Shown here: positions 8,753 to 18,142 of the stretch, piece after piece | How positions within the stretch are numbered: position 1 is the first letter of the stretch | Layout of the letters: every line of letters starts with the position of its first letter | Assembly: GCA_963663375.1 (NCBI GenBank) | Contig: OY760195.1 | Coordinates: forward strand, 372,001 to 436,000 | Origin: JAYREN01 sp963663375 | GTDB taxonomy: Bacteria; Acidobacteriota; Holophagae; Holophagales; Holophagaceae | DNA length: 64,000 nucleotides | Direction: 5' to 3' | The notes under the pieces: generated by a model | Told to the model about the DNA's origin: nothing | What the model saw: the letters and a program-made list of their open reading frames with translations, nothing else | Databases searched by the model: none | Made by a program: the position numbers and the translations under genes

Positions 8753-11227
8753 TCAATTGTTCCCGCCAATCAAGTATTGGCGCAGTACGGCGCGAACATC
8801 CTCGTGGGGTTCACCGTCCATGGCCAGGGCGATGGCCTCTCTCGCTTCGCGGGTATTGATCGCCGAGAGAGACTTGGCCGCCGCGAGGCGCATGGCCGTG
8901 CTCTCGCGCCCCCCCAGGATGCCCTTTTTGCGGAAGACGTCCTGAAGGACGGGAACGGCGTCGGCAGAACCAATGACTCCCAGCGTTTCCAGGGCGCGCA
9001 GGCGGATGCGTGCGGCCTCTTCGCCGGAGCCCTTGGCGTTCACCAGAAGTTCGGCGATGGCCGACACGGCGCTGGAGTTCTTCAGTTCGGAGAGGACCGC
9101 GAGGATCTCGAGCTGGAGCCCCGGCTCAGAGCGGCCCAAGGCCGCCGCGAGGGCCTGGGCGGCCTGGGAACCCTCGCCCAGTACGGCCACCGCCGCCACT
9201 GCCGCCCGACGCACCGGCAGATCGCGGTGCTCCAGGGCCAGGGCCACGTCCGGAAAGGCGGGTTTGTGGCCGATTTCTCCCAGCAGGAGCAGGGCGTTGC
9301 GCACATGGGAGGGATTCGGGGAAGCCAAGGCCTCCTTGAGGGGAGGCACGGCGTTGCGGCCGATGGCGCGAAGGGCGTCCATCAGGCTGCCGCGGCGCCC
9401 CGCGTCTTCCTCCACTTCCAGACACATGGTCAGGTGCTGGGCGGCGGGCCGCCCGAGCAGGGCCAGGAGGGAGTGGAGCTGCCCCATGGAAATCTGAGTG
9501 TCGGGATGATGGAGCAGATTCGTGAGGGTGGCCATGTTGCCGGGGCTGGCGATGCGGAAGAGCAGATCGCGCACGGCCTGGGCCTTCCACTCCGGCGTGC
9601 CCGACTTGGCCAAGGCTAGCTCACCCAGGGCGAGCATTTCGCGGTAGACCCCGTCGAAATTGGATTTGCGCAGCCAGTGGCCCAGCAGGGCCTCCATGGA
9701 CTGGCAGCTCCAGAGGCCGGACTGCGGGTCGCCCTCCTGGAGGATGTGCTCGTGCAGGGTGCGCTGCAGGCTCAGGATGTTCTCGGCGGTGAGGGCGGGT
9801 TCATCCAGGCACTCCGCAAGATCGGCGACGATCTCCGAGGCCAGGCGACGGCGACGCACCTCCGGGCTGGCGAACCCCCCTTGGAGCTGATTGAGAAGAT
9901 CCTTGAGGCCTTCGCCCCGCTTGCCGCGCACCAACTGGCGCAGGAGGATCGTGACCTGGTGGGCGTCCAGTTCGAACACGCCCCGGTCCATGAGGCTCAT
10001 GCGGAGTTTCGTGTCCGTGCCGTGGCATTCCCAGAGGATGGCGTCCTTCAGCGCGTCTACATCCTGGATGGTCCAACCCTCGAACTGCAGGCGCCCCCGA
10101 ATGGCGTCCAGAGAGAGTTCCCGATCCTTGACGCACTGGAGGAGGGCCGCCACCAGGAGGGCGAGGGTGAACCGTGAGGGCGTCAGGCGAATGTGAACAT
10201 CGGCGACCGCCGTGGCCAGCAGCTCGGGCCCAAGGTAGTCCAGGGCTCGCCGAAGGGCCTGTTCTTCAGAAGGGAAGGCGGGAACCCCCAGCAGGATGTT
10301 TCCCTGGGTCATCGGCTCCAGGCCGGAAAGCGCGTTGCGCAGCGTGTCCCGCAGGGTGACGGGATCCATGCGGCCCAAACCCAGTTGGGCGCTCGTGCCT
10401 GCGATGGAACTGAAATCCGGCTGAAGAAAGCCGCACTCCTTGAGCACTTCCCGCTGCTCGGAGGCCCAGGGGGAATCAATGGAGGGTCTCACGGGCATGG
10501 CCGTCATCTGCACCACGGCGCCGAAGAGGCTCCGGAGATCCGCCGCCAGGGCCGCCGGAGAGGGAGGCTCATCCACGGGCGGCGGTGGCGGAGGTTGCGG
10601 CGGCGGAGGTGCCGGTGGAGGTGGTGGCGGCACGGCCTTCACCGGGGCCGGAACCGAGGGCGCCTCGCCGGGGAAGGTACCGGACCAGACATCATCCAGG
10701 GGGATGATGGGAATGGCTCCGGTGGCGCTGGAGGTAGTCCGGGGACCCGCAGGGATGTGAGCTGGACCGCCGCCCACGGTGGGAGGCAGGGGTTCCTCGG
10801 TGTCGTCCTGGGTGGGCTCCAGGAGAAGCGCCCGCAGATTGCTGCCTTCGGGGAAGAGGCTGTCGGGGCCGCCCATTTCCTGAAGGCGCTGGGGCCTGAG
10901 CTGGAGACCGAAGAACAGGAGCTGCAGTTCGTCAGTATCGAGCCCGGCATGGAATACCAGGCCACCGATGCCGCGAATTTCCATTTCTTTGACCAGGGCC
11001 TGGGTCGCGTTGGGCGAGCCTTCGATCAATCGCCCCAGGCACCAGAGCTTGTTCCGCGAGCAGGTGAGGATGAGCGGGCTGTCCTTCTGCAGGATCGCTC
11101 TCAGGCAGCCATGGACCGCCTCCACGGTCTGAACGGCCTGGGGATGGTCCTGGGCATAGTGAGACTGGGCCTTGAGGGCCCGATGGAGCAGCTCAGCGAG
11201 GGTGGTCAGTGCCTTGGGATCGATCAT
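8753..11227 (-). CDS. HEAT-repeat protein with N-terminal paralogous domain and proline-rich hinge (paralogue 1)
   Basis: I do not recognise a named family for this 824-aa protein. Residues 1-120 form a helical domain homologous to the start of the 12399-14684 product (both have a RALKAQSHYAQDHP/KALLMYTDTHP-like helix and end near LQEMGG/LEEMGG). Residues 195-222 are almost pure proline, a rigid linker. The middle is helical. From about 590 to the end there are HEAT-like repeats, for example LGRPAAQHL and VRNALLLLGEIGHKPAFPDV. The C-terminal block, MRLAAAKSLSAINTREAREA, is conserved in all three paralogues of the cluster. There is no signal peptide or TM segment, so it is probably a cytoplasmic scaffold. 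It lies 97 bp downstream of the histidine kinase. Function is unknown; partnership with the kinase and HD protein is inference from gene order. Confidence 0.85.
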   Translation of the reverse strand: MIDPKALTTLAELLHRALKAQSHYAQDHPQAVQTVEAVHGCLRAILQKDSPLILTCSRNKLWCLGRLIEGSPNATQALVKEMEIRGIGGLVFHAGLDTDELQLLFFGLQLRPQRLQEMGGPDSLFPEGSNLRALLLEPTQDDTEEPLPPTVGGGPAHIPAGPRTTSSATGAIPIIPLDDVWSGTFPGEAPSVPAPVKAVPPPPPPAPPPPQPPPPPPVDEPPSPAALAADLRSLFGAVVQMTAMPVRPSIDSPWASEQREVLKECGFLQPDFSSIAGTSAQLGLGRMDPVTLRDTLRNALSGLEPMTQGNILLGVPAFPSEEQALRRALDYLGPELLATAVADVHIRLTPSRFTLALLVAALLQCVKDRELSLDAIRGRLQFEGWTIQDVDALKDAILWECHGTDTKLRMSLMDRGVFELDAHQVTILLRQLVRGKRGEGLKDLLNQLQGGFASPEVRRRRLASEIVADLAECLDEPALTAENILSLQRTLHEHILQEGDPQSGLWSCQSMEALLGHWLRKSNFDGVYREMLALGELALAKSGTPEWKAQAVRDLLFRIASPGNMATLTNLLHHPDTQISMGQLHSLLALLGRPAAQHLTMCLEVEEDAGRRGSLMDALRAIGRNAVPPLKEALASPNPSHVRNALLLLGEIGHKPAFPDVALALEHRDLPVRRAAVAAVAVLGEGSQAAQALAAALGRSEPGLQLEILAVLSELKNSSAVSAIAELLVNAKGSGEEAARIRLRALETLGVIGSADAVPVLQDVFRKKGILGGRESTAMRLAAAKSLSAINTREAREAIALAMDGEPHEDVRAVLRQYLIGGNN

Positions 11228-11324
11228 GCACTTCCCATCCTAGTGCCCCTTGCCCGAAATACCAGGACCAAAGGCACCTGAGTCGAGCCTTCCAGGGCCC
11301 GAACCCCTGCCAACAGGTCGGTTT

Positions 11325-12392
11325 TCAATCCACAGAGGGCAGCCGGAGGTGGACCTTGGTGCCCCGGTCCACTTGGCTCTCCAGGTGGAGGAGGCCGCCG
11401 TGGGCCACGAGAATCCGGTGGCTCACCGCCAGCCCCAGGCCGGTGCCACCGCCGAAAGTGCTGAAGAAGGGATCGAAGATGCGGGCCAGGGTTTCCTGGG
11501 GCACCCCGCAGCCGTTGTCTTCCAGGATCAGGTGCCAGTGGGGCACACCATCCACCTTCTCCTGGGCGGCGCTCAGGGTGAGGCTGGGGGAAACCCGATC
11601 CTCCATGGCCCGGGCGGCGTTCTGCAGGAGATTCACCGCGACTTGGCGCATCAGGTCCGGATCCGCATTCCACTTGGCCTGGGGAGGGACTCCGTTGTGC
11701 CACTGGATGGCCTCGGGGAGCCCGGAGGAGAGCTTCACGTCCTCCCAGAAGGCCGCGAGGGGCAGGGGCGCGAGCCGGGGCGTGAGATCCCGGCTGAAGG
11801 TCAGCGTGTTCGAGACCAGGGTGTTCATCCGCTGCACGCTCTCCTGCAGCCGGTGGGCCAGTTCCAGCTGAGGCGGCTGCTCCTGCAGATCCTCCACCAG
11901 CATTCCCGCGAACAAGGCGAGGCTGCCCAGCGGGTTGCGGATCTCGTGGGCCAGCTCAGCGGCCATAAGGCCCATGGCCTGGAGGCGCTCCTCTCGGGTG
12001 GCCTGCTGCGCCCGGAGGTGGGCCTCGGTGACATCCCGCAGGGTGATGATGTGCCCGGACTTGGTGGGGCGGCTCTCCTGTTCGAAGAACCGTTCGCGGC
12101 CTTCGGGATCCTTGAAGTGGCGCAGGCCCGCAGGGGCCCCCGATTGCCAGGGGGGAGGGCCATCCTGGAAGCTGCCGGGCATGCCTTCGGGGCGGTTGGA
12201 GAAGCGCAACTCGCCCTCCTCCCCCAGCACCCAGAGGGCGAAGGGGACCGCTTCGATCACGGTTTCCAGTTCGCTCTGGAGGCGGCCAAGCTGGCCCTGG
12301 AGGGCTTCGTAACGCTCCTGGAGTTGCTCGCTGGCGGCGGTGAAGGCCTCGAAGGCCTCCAACAACTGGCGGGATTCGGGGGCAGTGGGCAT
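11325..12392 (-). CDS. Soluble PAS sensor histidine kinase
   Basis: This 355-aa kinase has no predicted membrane segment. A coiled coil (about 15-50) precedes a short PAS-like domain (about 45-125). Then come the HisKA H-box LAHEIRNPLG (H149 as phosphoacceptor), N-box NLLQNAARAM, G1 EDNGCGVP and G2 GGGTGLGLAVS, ending with the HATPase_c strand LHLESQVDRGTKVHLRL. All ATP-binding motifs look intact. It is 6 bp downstream of one HEAT-repeat gene and 97 bp upstream of another, and no response regulator is adjacent. It is therefore an orphan kinase inside a HEAT/HD cluster, and the HEAT proteins may provide its signal or partner. The closest known type is NtrB/AtoS-like PAS kinases. Confidence 0.93.
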   Translation of the reverse strand: MPTAPESRQLLEAFEAFTAASEQLQERYEALQGQLGRLQSELETVIEAVPFALWVLGEEGELRFSNRPEGMPGSFQDGPPPWQSGAPAGLRHFKDPEGRERFFEQESRPTKSGHIITLRDVTEAHLRAQQATREERLQAMGLMAAELAHEIRNPLGSLALFAGMLVEDLQEQPPQLELAHRLQESVQRMNTLVSNTLTFSRDLTPRLAPLPLAAFWEDVKLSSGLPEAIQWHNGVPPQAKWNADPDLMRQVAVNLLQNAARAMEDRVSPSLTLSAAQEKVDGVPHWHLILEDNGCGVPQETLARIFDPFFSTFGGGTGLGLAVSHRILVAHGGLLHLESQVDRGTKVHLRLPSVD

Positions 12393-12398
12393 GGGCCT

Positions 12399-14684
12399 TC
12401 AGGCCTTGTGCAGGTCGAGGATGCGCTGGAGGGCATCCCGATCCTGGTTGCGGGGTTCATCGGCCACTACCTGCCGGAGTCCGGCTTCTGCCTGGGGAGT
12501 GGCGATGAGCAGCAGGGCACGGGCCGCGGCCATCCGGATTTCCGTGCCCTCCGCGCTGGTGAAGATCCGGCCCCGGCGCTTAAGAAGCTCCAGGAGCCAC
12601 GGCACGGCGGCGGGGGAGGCCACTTGCCCCAGGGTCTCGATGGCCTTGATGCGGATGCGCTCGGGCGTGCCGGAATGCTTCGCCAGTTCCGCCACCGCTG
12701 GAACGGCATCAATAGCCTGAATCTGCCCCAGTCCAAAGAGGATCTCCATCTGGGTTTCGGGATCGGTGGCCGCCAGACAGGTAATGAGGGCGGGGGCGGC
12801 CGCGGGGCCTCCAAGCTTCCACATGGCTCGCACCGCCGACCGTCGCACCCGACCATCACCGTGCCGAAGGCAGGCCTCGATATCCGCGAGAAGCCCGGCA
12901 TCGCCCATGTCCGCCAGGAGATTGAGGGTGTTCCGCACGAAGTACCAGGTGGAGGAGTGGAGACCCTCCTGGAGTGCCGGAATGGCGATGGGGCCCATCA
13001 CGCGGATCACATCCAGCAGGCGCCCCCGGCGCTTGCGATCAGGCTCCTCGCCCAGAATGGTGACCAGGTACCGGGCCGCGGGCTCACCCAGGAATTCGAA
13101 ATAGGGTATGGCCGTGGTCAGCACGACTTCGGCCTCTTCGGTGTGCAGGCGCTCCACCACGGTGTAGAGCAGATCCTCCGCGCAGAGTCGGCCCTTGAGC
13201 TTGGCGAGGCCCAGGCCTCGCCATTCCTGGTGATCGTCCAGGAAGGCACAGAGCCCTTCCAGATCCTGGATGATCCCCTGGGCCTGGGTCATTTCGCCAC
13301 GGCCCACCAGGTTCGCCAGGATGCCTTCCAGGGTCTCGGTGGTGGTGCGATGGATGGCGGCGAGAGGTTCCCAGCCGAAGTGCGCCACTAGCCCCTGGAT
13401 GAGCGGCCCCTCGGCCTCCAGGGGCAGCCCGGGGCTGATCATCCACTGGGAAACCGCCAACAGGGCCTTGGCGGCACTGTCCCGACGGTAGGCATCCTCG
13501 ACGGAGAGCTGTTCCAGGAAGAGTTCGAGCACCTGGAGGAACTGCTCCGTGCGGCCCAGTTCCAGTAGCTCTCGCAACAGCGAGAGTCGCTGGTCAGGGC
13601 TCAGATTCCAGAGGGCCGATTCCGTGGTGGCCCGCCGCACTTTCTCGTCAAGACTCTGGCTGTCCCAGTCGAGCTGGTGGAGCAGGCCCTGCATGTGCCC
13701 AGCCTCCAGGCCCTGTTTCTGGAACTGCGCCTCCAGGGCGCCGAGCATCGCTTCCTTCTGGGGCGATGCGTGGATCAGGTCGAACAGGGAATCCTTGAGT
13801 CCGCTCCAGGGCATTCCCTCCTGAAGCATTCCCGTGGCTGCGTGGCCGAGCAGTTCCGGAGCCAGCGCGTTGACGGCCAGGCTGAGGGAGGACGGCGCAG
13901 CGGGCAATCGGTCGAGCCCGCCCAGCAGGGTGAAGAGGGTCTGGCCCGGCAAAGACTGAAGGGCCTGACGTAGGGCCTCGATCTGGGGTGCCGCGGGAAA
14001 ACCGCTGCCCCAGCCCATCTCCTCCGCCACTGGACCGAGGAACGCGAGATCCAAAGGCAGAGATTCCTCCTGCGGGGTTCCCCGGCCGACTCCGGCCCTG
14101 GCGGCGGGCTCGGGGAGGCCCGAGCCAAGGGCCTCCTGCCAGCGCTGGAGCATGGCGGAGACGTTCGCCAGCATGGGAGCGGCGGCCTGCAGCTGGGCCG
14201 CCAGGGCCTGGGTGGTCTCGCTCCCGCTGGTTTCACGGGTTTCTCCAGGATCTTCACCACCCTCGCGGACTTCCCGGTACTGAGTCTGGCTGAGGGTGAT
14301 GCGGCGGAGTTTCTGGTCGACCATGACCTTGGCCACGCCGCCCATCTCCTCCAGCTTGGCTGGCTTCAGGATGAGGATCTTCAGCATGCCCAGGAGCTCA
14401 CCGGGCTCCACGCCCCGCTGGATGACGAAACCGGCGATCTGGCGTTCGGAGAGCTGACGGGCCAGGGCCGCCGTGTGCAGGCTTTGCCCTTCGGCGGGAG
14501 CCCCGTCCAGGAAGAGCTTTCCACCCGAGGTCGCAATGTGCAGAGCGGGTTTGTCCTTCAGCCACGCCTCGATGCCCTGGCCCAGGGCCTGGAGGGCCTC
14601 CTGGGAACGGGGATGGGTGTCCGTGTACATCAGCAGGGCCTTGACGGCCATCTGGAGGGCTTGCACCAGTTCGAGAAAGGTCAC
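12399..14684 (-). CDS. HEAT-repeat protein (paralogue 2)
   Basis: This 761-aa protein has an N-terminal helical domain (1-120) matching paralogue 1, a long helical middle and C-terminal HEAT repeats (about 560-761). Examples are VRNTLNLLADMGDAGLLADI and VRRSAVRAMWKLGG. It ends in the shared EIRMAAARALLLIATPQAEA block. I chose GTG at 14684: AGGAG lies at 14693-14697, the start overlaps the HD gene stop (GTGA), and the product then begins MTFLELVQAL. An ATG ten codons upstream lies inside the HD gene and is less likely. It is cytoplasmic, with no catalytic motif. Tight coupling to the HD hydrolase (4-bp overlap) and to the kinase (6-bp gap) suggests stoichiometric expression. Function is unknown. 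Confidence 0.85.
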   Translation of the reverse strand: MTFLELVQALQMAVKALLMYTDTHPRSQEALQALGQGIEAWLKDKPALHIATSGGKLFLDGAPAEGQSLHTAALARQLSERQIAGFVIQRGVEPGELLGMLKILILKPAKLEEMGGVAKVMVDQKLRRITLSQTQYREVREGGEDPGETRETSGSETTQALAAQLQAAAPMLANVSAMLQRWQEALGSGLPEPAARAGVGRGTPQEESLPLDLAFLGPVAEEMGWGSGFPAAPQIEALRQALQSLPGQTLFTLLGGLDRLPAAPSSLSLAVNALAPELLGHAATGMLQEGMPWSGLKDSLFDLIHASPQKEAMLGALEAQFQKQGLEAGHMQGLLHQLDWDSQSLDEKVRRATTESALWNLSPDQRLSLLRELLELGRTEQFLQVLELFLEQLSVEDAYRRDSAAKALLAVSQWMISPGLPLEAEGPLIQGLVAHFGWEPLAAIHRTTTETLEGILANLVGRGEMTQAQGIIQDLEGLCAFLDDHQEWRGLGLAKLKGRLCAEDLLYTVVERLHTEEAEVVLTTAIPYFEFLGEPAARYLVTILGEEPDRKRRGRLLDVIRVMGPIAIPALQEGLHSSTWYFVRNTLNLLADMGDAGLLADIEACLRHGDGRVRRSAVRAMWKLGGPAAAPALITCLAATDPETQMEILFGLGQIQAIDAVPAVAELAKHSGTPERIRIKAIETLGQVASPAAVPWLLELLKRRGRIFTSAEGTEIRMAAARALLLIATPQAEAGLRQVVADEPRNQDRDALQRILDLHKA

Positions 14685-15364
14685 GGCTGGCTCTCCTGCA
14701 TGGGCTCGCTCCACTCGCGCCGGAGCTGCACGTAGTGCCGAAGGAGGAACTGGTAGCGAAGCTCACCCTCGGTGCGGGCGGCTTCCGTGTTCAGGCTGTC
14801 CACGATGCTCCGGGCCAGCGTGAGCCAACGTTCGCCCCGCTCCAGGATGTGCTCGGTGTCGACGGGCTCGAACCCTCCGCTGATGCAGCCGAAGTGGATC
14901 AGGCTCGCGGCGCCGATCTTGCTCAGCTTGTCGGCGTCCCACAGGCAGGCTGTTTCAACGGGTTCGAGGCGGTGGCTCAGGCGCAGGCCCACGTGGTGCA
15001 GAATGGCCTGCTTCACCGCCGGGATCTTCTCAAACGGGAAGTCGGACCCTTCGAGAATGGCATCCACCGCCTGGGCCGCGTCTCGGGCGTGAGTGTCCTT
15101 GCCTCCCGGGTCATTGAGCTGCTTGCGGCAATCGTGAAGCCAGGCCGCGCACTCCACGATGTCGGAGTCGGCCTTGGCCAGGGGGGCGAGCCAGCGGGCG
15201 AGTTTCACTACACCGAGGGTGTGTTCCAGGCGGTAGTTGAAGATGGCCCTGGGAGTGCCATCGGTATCGTGGGAAACCCGCCAGAAGCGAATAGAATCCG
15301 CCTCGGAGTGGGCTCGAAGATCCGCCTCGCACGCGAAACGCCATGGCTTCCGTGAATCACTCAC
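14681..15364 (-). CDS. HD-domain metal-dependent phosphohydrolase
   Basis: This 227-aa protein has HD-superfamily metal-site residues: His in YRLEHTLGVVKLA, the His-Asp pair in AAWLHDCRK, a His pair in ILHHVGL and Asp in LWDADKLSKIG. The fold resembles small HD hydrolases acting on nucleotides or other phosphoesters; the substrate is not evident. Start choice: GTG at 15364 has GGAGG at 15374-15378 with 9-nt spacing, whereas a TTG three codons upstream would directly abut that Shine-Dalgarno. Its stop overlaps the start of HEAT paralogue 2 (GTGA), so translational coupling is likely. It lies 87 bp downstream of HEAT paralogue 3. Confidence 0.85.
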   Translation of the reverse strand: MSDSRKPWRFACEADLRAHSEADSIRFWRVSHDTDGTPRAIFNYRLEHTLGVVKLARWLAPLAKADSDIVECAAWLHDCRKQLNDPGGKDTHARDAAQAVDAILEGSDFPFEKIPAVKQAILHHVGLRLSHRLEPVETACLWDADKLSKIGAASLIHFGCISGGFEPVDTEHILERGERWLTLARSIVDSLNTEAARTEGELRYQFLLRHYVQLRREWSEPMQESQP

Positions 15365-15451
15365 TTGGGGCAACCTCCGGAGATGTCCCGGTCATTGTAG
15401 TGCAGACCCTATGCGTTCTTCCGGGCGAGGCCACCAACTGCCTGGTTTTCG

Positions 15452-16828
15452 TCACCAATTGGACTTTTCCAGAATCTGGCGAAGGGCCTCCTGGTCGCCG
15501 TTCCGCGGGGCCGCCTGAACCGCCTCGGTCAGCACTCTCATGGCTTCGGGGCTGCCGATGGCCTTCAGGGCCTTGGCGGTGGCCAGGCGAACCTCGGCGG
15601 GCTCGGCGGTCTTCAGGATCCGGCCCTTCCGCTCGAGAAAGGGCGCCAGGGTGGGAACGGCCTGGGCCTGACCGAGCAGGGCCAAGGCCTCGATGGCCCT
15701 CACCCGCATCTCGGTCGATTCCACGGCGAGGCGAGCGATGGGCACCACGGAGCCCCTCCCTTTGAGCTGCCCCAGACCGACCAGGATTTCCTCCTGGATC
15801 TCCGGAACGCTCCTGGGCAGCAGATCCACCAGGTAGGATTCGGCACGGAGACCACCGGTCTTCCAGAAGGCCCGCACGGCGGCCCGGCGGATGCGCACAT
15901 CAGGGTCTTCCAGGAAACGGCTGATGGCCTCGAAGGCCTCGGGATCCCCGAGTTCGCCCAGCAGGTTCAGCGCATTGCGCACTAGGTACCAGGCCTCCGC
16001 CCGGAGGGACTCCTTGATCGGTTCGAGGCTCTGAGGGGCCAGGGCCTTGAGGATTTCCAGGATGCGACCCCGCCGTTGACGGTTTTCCTCTTCCTCCAAC
16101 TGGCGAACCAGGCCTCGCCCGCCATCGGCTCCGGCGAACCGGAAGAATGGCAGCACTCGTGAATCCAGCACTCCTCGGCCCTCGCGGAAGAATAGGCGCA
16201 GGGGGCTCGTGGGCAGCAATTTCGAGGATAGGATCTGTTTCCGCAGCGCGGGTCCCTGGGCTCCGGCATCGTGGATCACCCGTGTCAGGTGGGTGCGCGC
16301 ACCCTCGAGATCGCCGGCAACGCCCAGGGTGCCCAGGATCAGGGCCACGGTATCCACGGCCAGTTCCCGACTTTCCCCCTCGGGTTCCGTCAGCAGGCAG
16401 CGCCCCACGGCTCCCAAGAGCATGGCCAGGGTGCCGTGGGGCATCAGGTCCTGGTCCTCCTGACCGGCCATCAGCTGGATGGTTTCCAGAGCCCATCGGC
16501 GGGTGGCGAGTTCAGGGGCGTCGAGTCCGGCCATCACCTGCTCGATCCCCTGGGTGAAGGTGGCGAGGTGGCCCCGTTCCAGGAAGCCGTTGAGCAGGCG
16601 CTGGCAGGCCTCTGGCGTCATTTCCCGGAGGCGCCCCTCCAGCACAAGGTGTCCCGGGTCTTCAACCTCCAGAGGCGGTGCCGGTGTCGGTGCCGAAGGC
16701 GCTGGTGCCTTGGATGAGGCCTTGCGGACTCGCAGCTCCGGGTAGGCATCCCCGGAAATGACACCCCCGCGGCGGAGCGGGTCAACCTCTTCGGGCGGTG
16801 CCGTGGGCTTGGAAAACAGGTTCGCCAT
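15452..16828 (-). CDS. HEAT-repeat protein (paralogue 3, short form)
   Basis: This 458-aa protein lacks the about 120-residue N-terminal domain of the two longer paralogues. It keeps the helical middle (from LVLEGRLREMTPEACQRLL) and the HEAT C-terminus, with VRNALNLLGELGDPEAFEA, IRRAAVRAFWKTGG and the final EVRLATAKALKAIGSPEA block. The N-terminal 60 residues are Pro/Ala/Lys-rich and probably disordered. An in-frame ATG 15 codons upstream overlaps the metallophosphoesterase gene. I prefer ATG at 16828 because AAGGAAAG (16836-16843) precedes it and it leaves a 22-bp gap. No enzymatic motif is seen; a scaffold role is inferred. Confidence 0.83.
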   Translation of the reverse strand: MANLFSKPTAPPEEVDPLRRGGVISGDAYPELRVRKASSKAPAPSAPTPAPPLEVEDPGHLVLEGRLREMTPEACQRLLNGFLERGHLATFTQGIEQVMAGLDAPELATRRWALETIQLMAGQEDQDLMPHGTLAMLLGAVGRCLLTEPEGESRELAVDTVALILGTLGVAGDLEGARTHLTRVIHDAGAQGPALRKQILSSKLLPTSPLRLFFREGRGVLDSRVLPFFRFAGADGGRGLVRQLEEEENRQRRGRILEILKALAPQSLEPIKESLRAEAWYLVRNALNLLGELGDPEAFEAISRFLEDPDVRIRRAAVRAFWKTGGLRAESYLVDLLPRSVPEIQEEILVGLGQLKGRGSVVPIARLAVESTEMRVRAIEALALLGQAQAVPTLAPFLERKGRILKTAEPAEVRLATAKALKAIGSPEAMRVLTEAVQAAPRNGDQEALRQILEKSNW

Positions 16829-16850
16829 GGTCGGGCTTTCCTTGGGATGC

Positions 16851-18035
16851 TTATTTGCTTCCTGGACCTTCATCTTCCACGGTTTTTCCCCTGTGGGTAT
16901 CCATTTTCATCGTGATCACCGTAAGCTCCGGTGGTACCAGGAAACGGTTGGGGGGGCCCCAGAATCCGGTACCCACGCTGGTGTAGATCCACATGGCGCC
17001 GTGCCGGCTCAGTCCCTTTGGGTAGCGGTAGATGGACTGCACCACCAGGTTCCACGGAAAGTACTGACCGGAGTGGGTGTGGCCGCTGAGCTGCAGGTTC
17101 ACGCCGGCCTTTTCGGCTTCCTCGTAGCCCGTGGGGGGATGAAAGAGCAGGAGCTTGATGGCCTCCGCAGGCGCGCCCGCGAGGGTCTCGGCGAGATTGG
17201 GACCACGCCCGGTGCCACGCCTTCCCTCGGCGGTGGGATCGGGCATGCCCGCCACCACGAGGCGAGCGCCCCCTCGCTCAATGACGGCATGTTCATTGTC
17301 CAGCAGGCGCCATCCCAGGCTTCGGATTACGGGAATCCACTTGGCCAACCCGGAGTAGTACTCGTGATTGCCCGTGACGAAGTAGACGCCGTGAGGGGCC
17401 TTCAGGGCCGCCATGCGCTCGGCCTTGCCCTTGACGCCGTTGGCCTCGCCATCCACCAGATCCCCCGTGATCGCGATGAGATCCGGCCTGAGTTCGTTGG
17501 TGCGGGCCACGAGGCGTTCCACCTTGGCGGTGGAGACCAGGGGCCCCAGATGCAGGTCGGAGATCTGCACGATGCGGAACCCTTCCAGCCCTGAGGGCAA
17601 GCCCGCCATGGGGACTTCCACCTCCTTCACCCCGGGCTGGCGGATCGCCATCACCCACCCGATCAGAACCGAGAGCACCGCCCCGACCAAGGCGGCACGG
17701 AAGGCCCAGAGCCCCACGACCTGGGGGGCATGGGCCAGGCGCCGCAGGAGAAACTGGCCCAGATCCGCCACCGCTAGGTAGACCAGGAAGGTGGACACGA
17801 AGCTGAAGAGCCCGTAGCTCAGCCAGTACAGGCCGTCCGCCCGATGATCCGCCAGGCGGTTGACCAGGGGCACCAGGAACAGGAGCCCCAGAAAGAGCCC
17901 CAGGAAACCCCACACCAGGGCAGGGTGGCGCGCCAAGGTTGGGCAGAGGCCCATGGAGCGCCGCCCCAGGTAGGCCAGGGTGCTGCCGAGGATGAGGAGC
18001 AGAACGCCGAAAAAGAGCACGGTGCGCAGGATCAT
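16851..18035 (-). CDS. Membrane-anchored metallophosphoesterase (YaeI/YkuE-like)
   Basis: Five or so hydrophobic helices occupy residues 1-150 (first segment LRTVLFFGVLLLILG). A calcineurin-like phosphoesterase domain follows: IVQISDLHLG (Asp-x-His), ITGDLVDG (GD), VTGNHEYY (GNHE) and LSGHTHSGQ (GHxH). All the dinuclear metal ligands appear present. Relatives hydrolyse lipid-linked or cyclic phosphoesters at the membrane; the substrate here is unknown. The start at 18035 (MILRTVLF) begins the first TM helix. A longer in-frame form starting at 18128 would add 31 residues with no Shine-Dalgarno and would run into the region of the divergent gene. It heads the HEAT/HD/kinase run on the minus strand. 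Confidence 0.88.
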   Translation of the reverse strand: MILRTVLFFGVLLLILGSTLAYLGRRSMGLCPTLARHPALVWGFLGLFLGLLFLVPLVNRLADHRADGLYWLSYGLFSFVSTFLVYLAVADLGQFLLRRLAHAPQVVGLWAFRAALVGAVLSVLIGWVMAIRQPGVKEVEVPMAGLPSGLEGFRIVQISDLHLGPLVSTAKVERLVARTNELRPDLIAITGDLVDGEANGVKGKAERMAALKAPHGVYFVTGNHEYYSGLAKWIPVIRSLGWRLLDNEHAVIERGGARLVVAGMPDPTAEGRRGTGRGPNLAETLAGAPAEAIKLLLFHPPTGYEEAEKAGVNLQLSGHTHSGQYFPWNLVVQSIYRYPKGLSRHGAMWIYTSVGTGFWGPPNRFLVPPELTVITMKMDTHRGKTVEDEGPGSK

Positions 18036-18142
18036 GGCTCCATGGCAGCACGCCCTCGGGTTGGATGCAACGGAACGGCTTGTTCTTGAGCCCGTCATGG
18101 CAGAGTGGAGGTACTCGAATCCATCCATTCCCGGGAGCCTCG

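Noticed and set aside
11250..13391. Long plus-strand open frame (713 codons) opposite the kinase and HEAT genes
   Set aside because: It is antisense to well-supported genes in the frame that high GC leaves open, has Gly/Pro/Gln/His-rich composition, and no family motif or ribosome-binding site.
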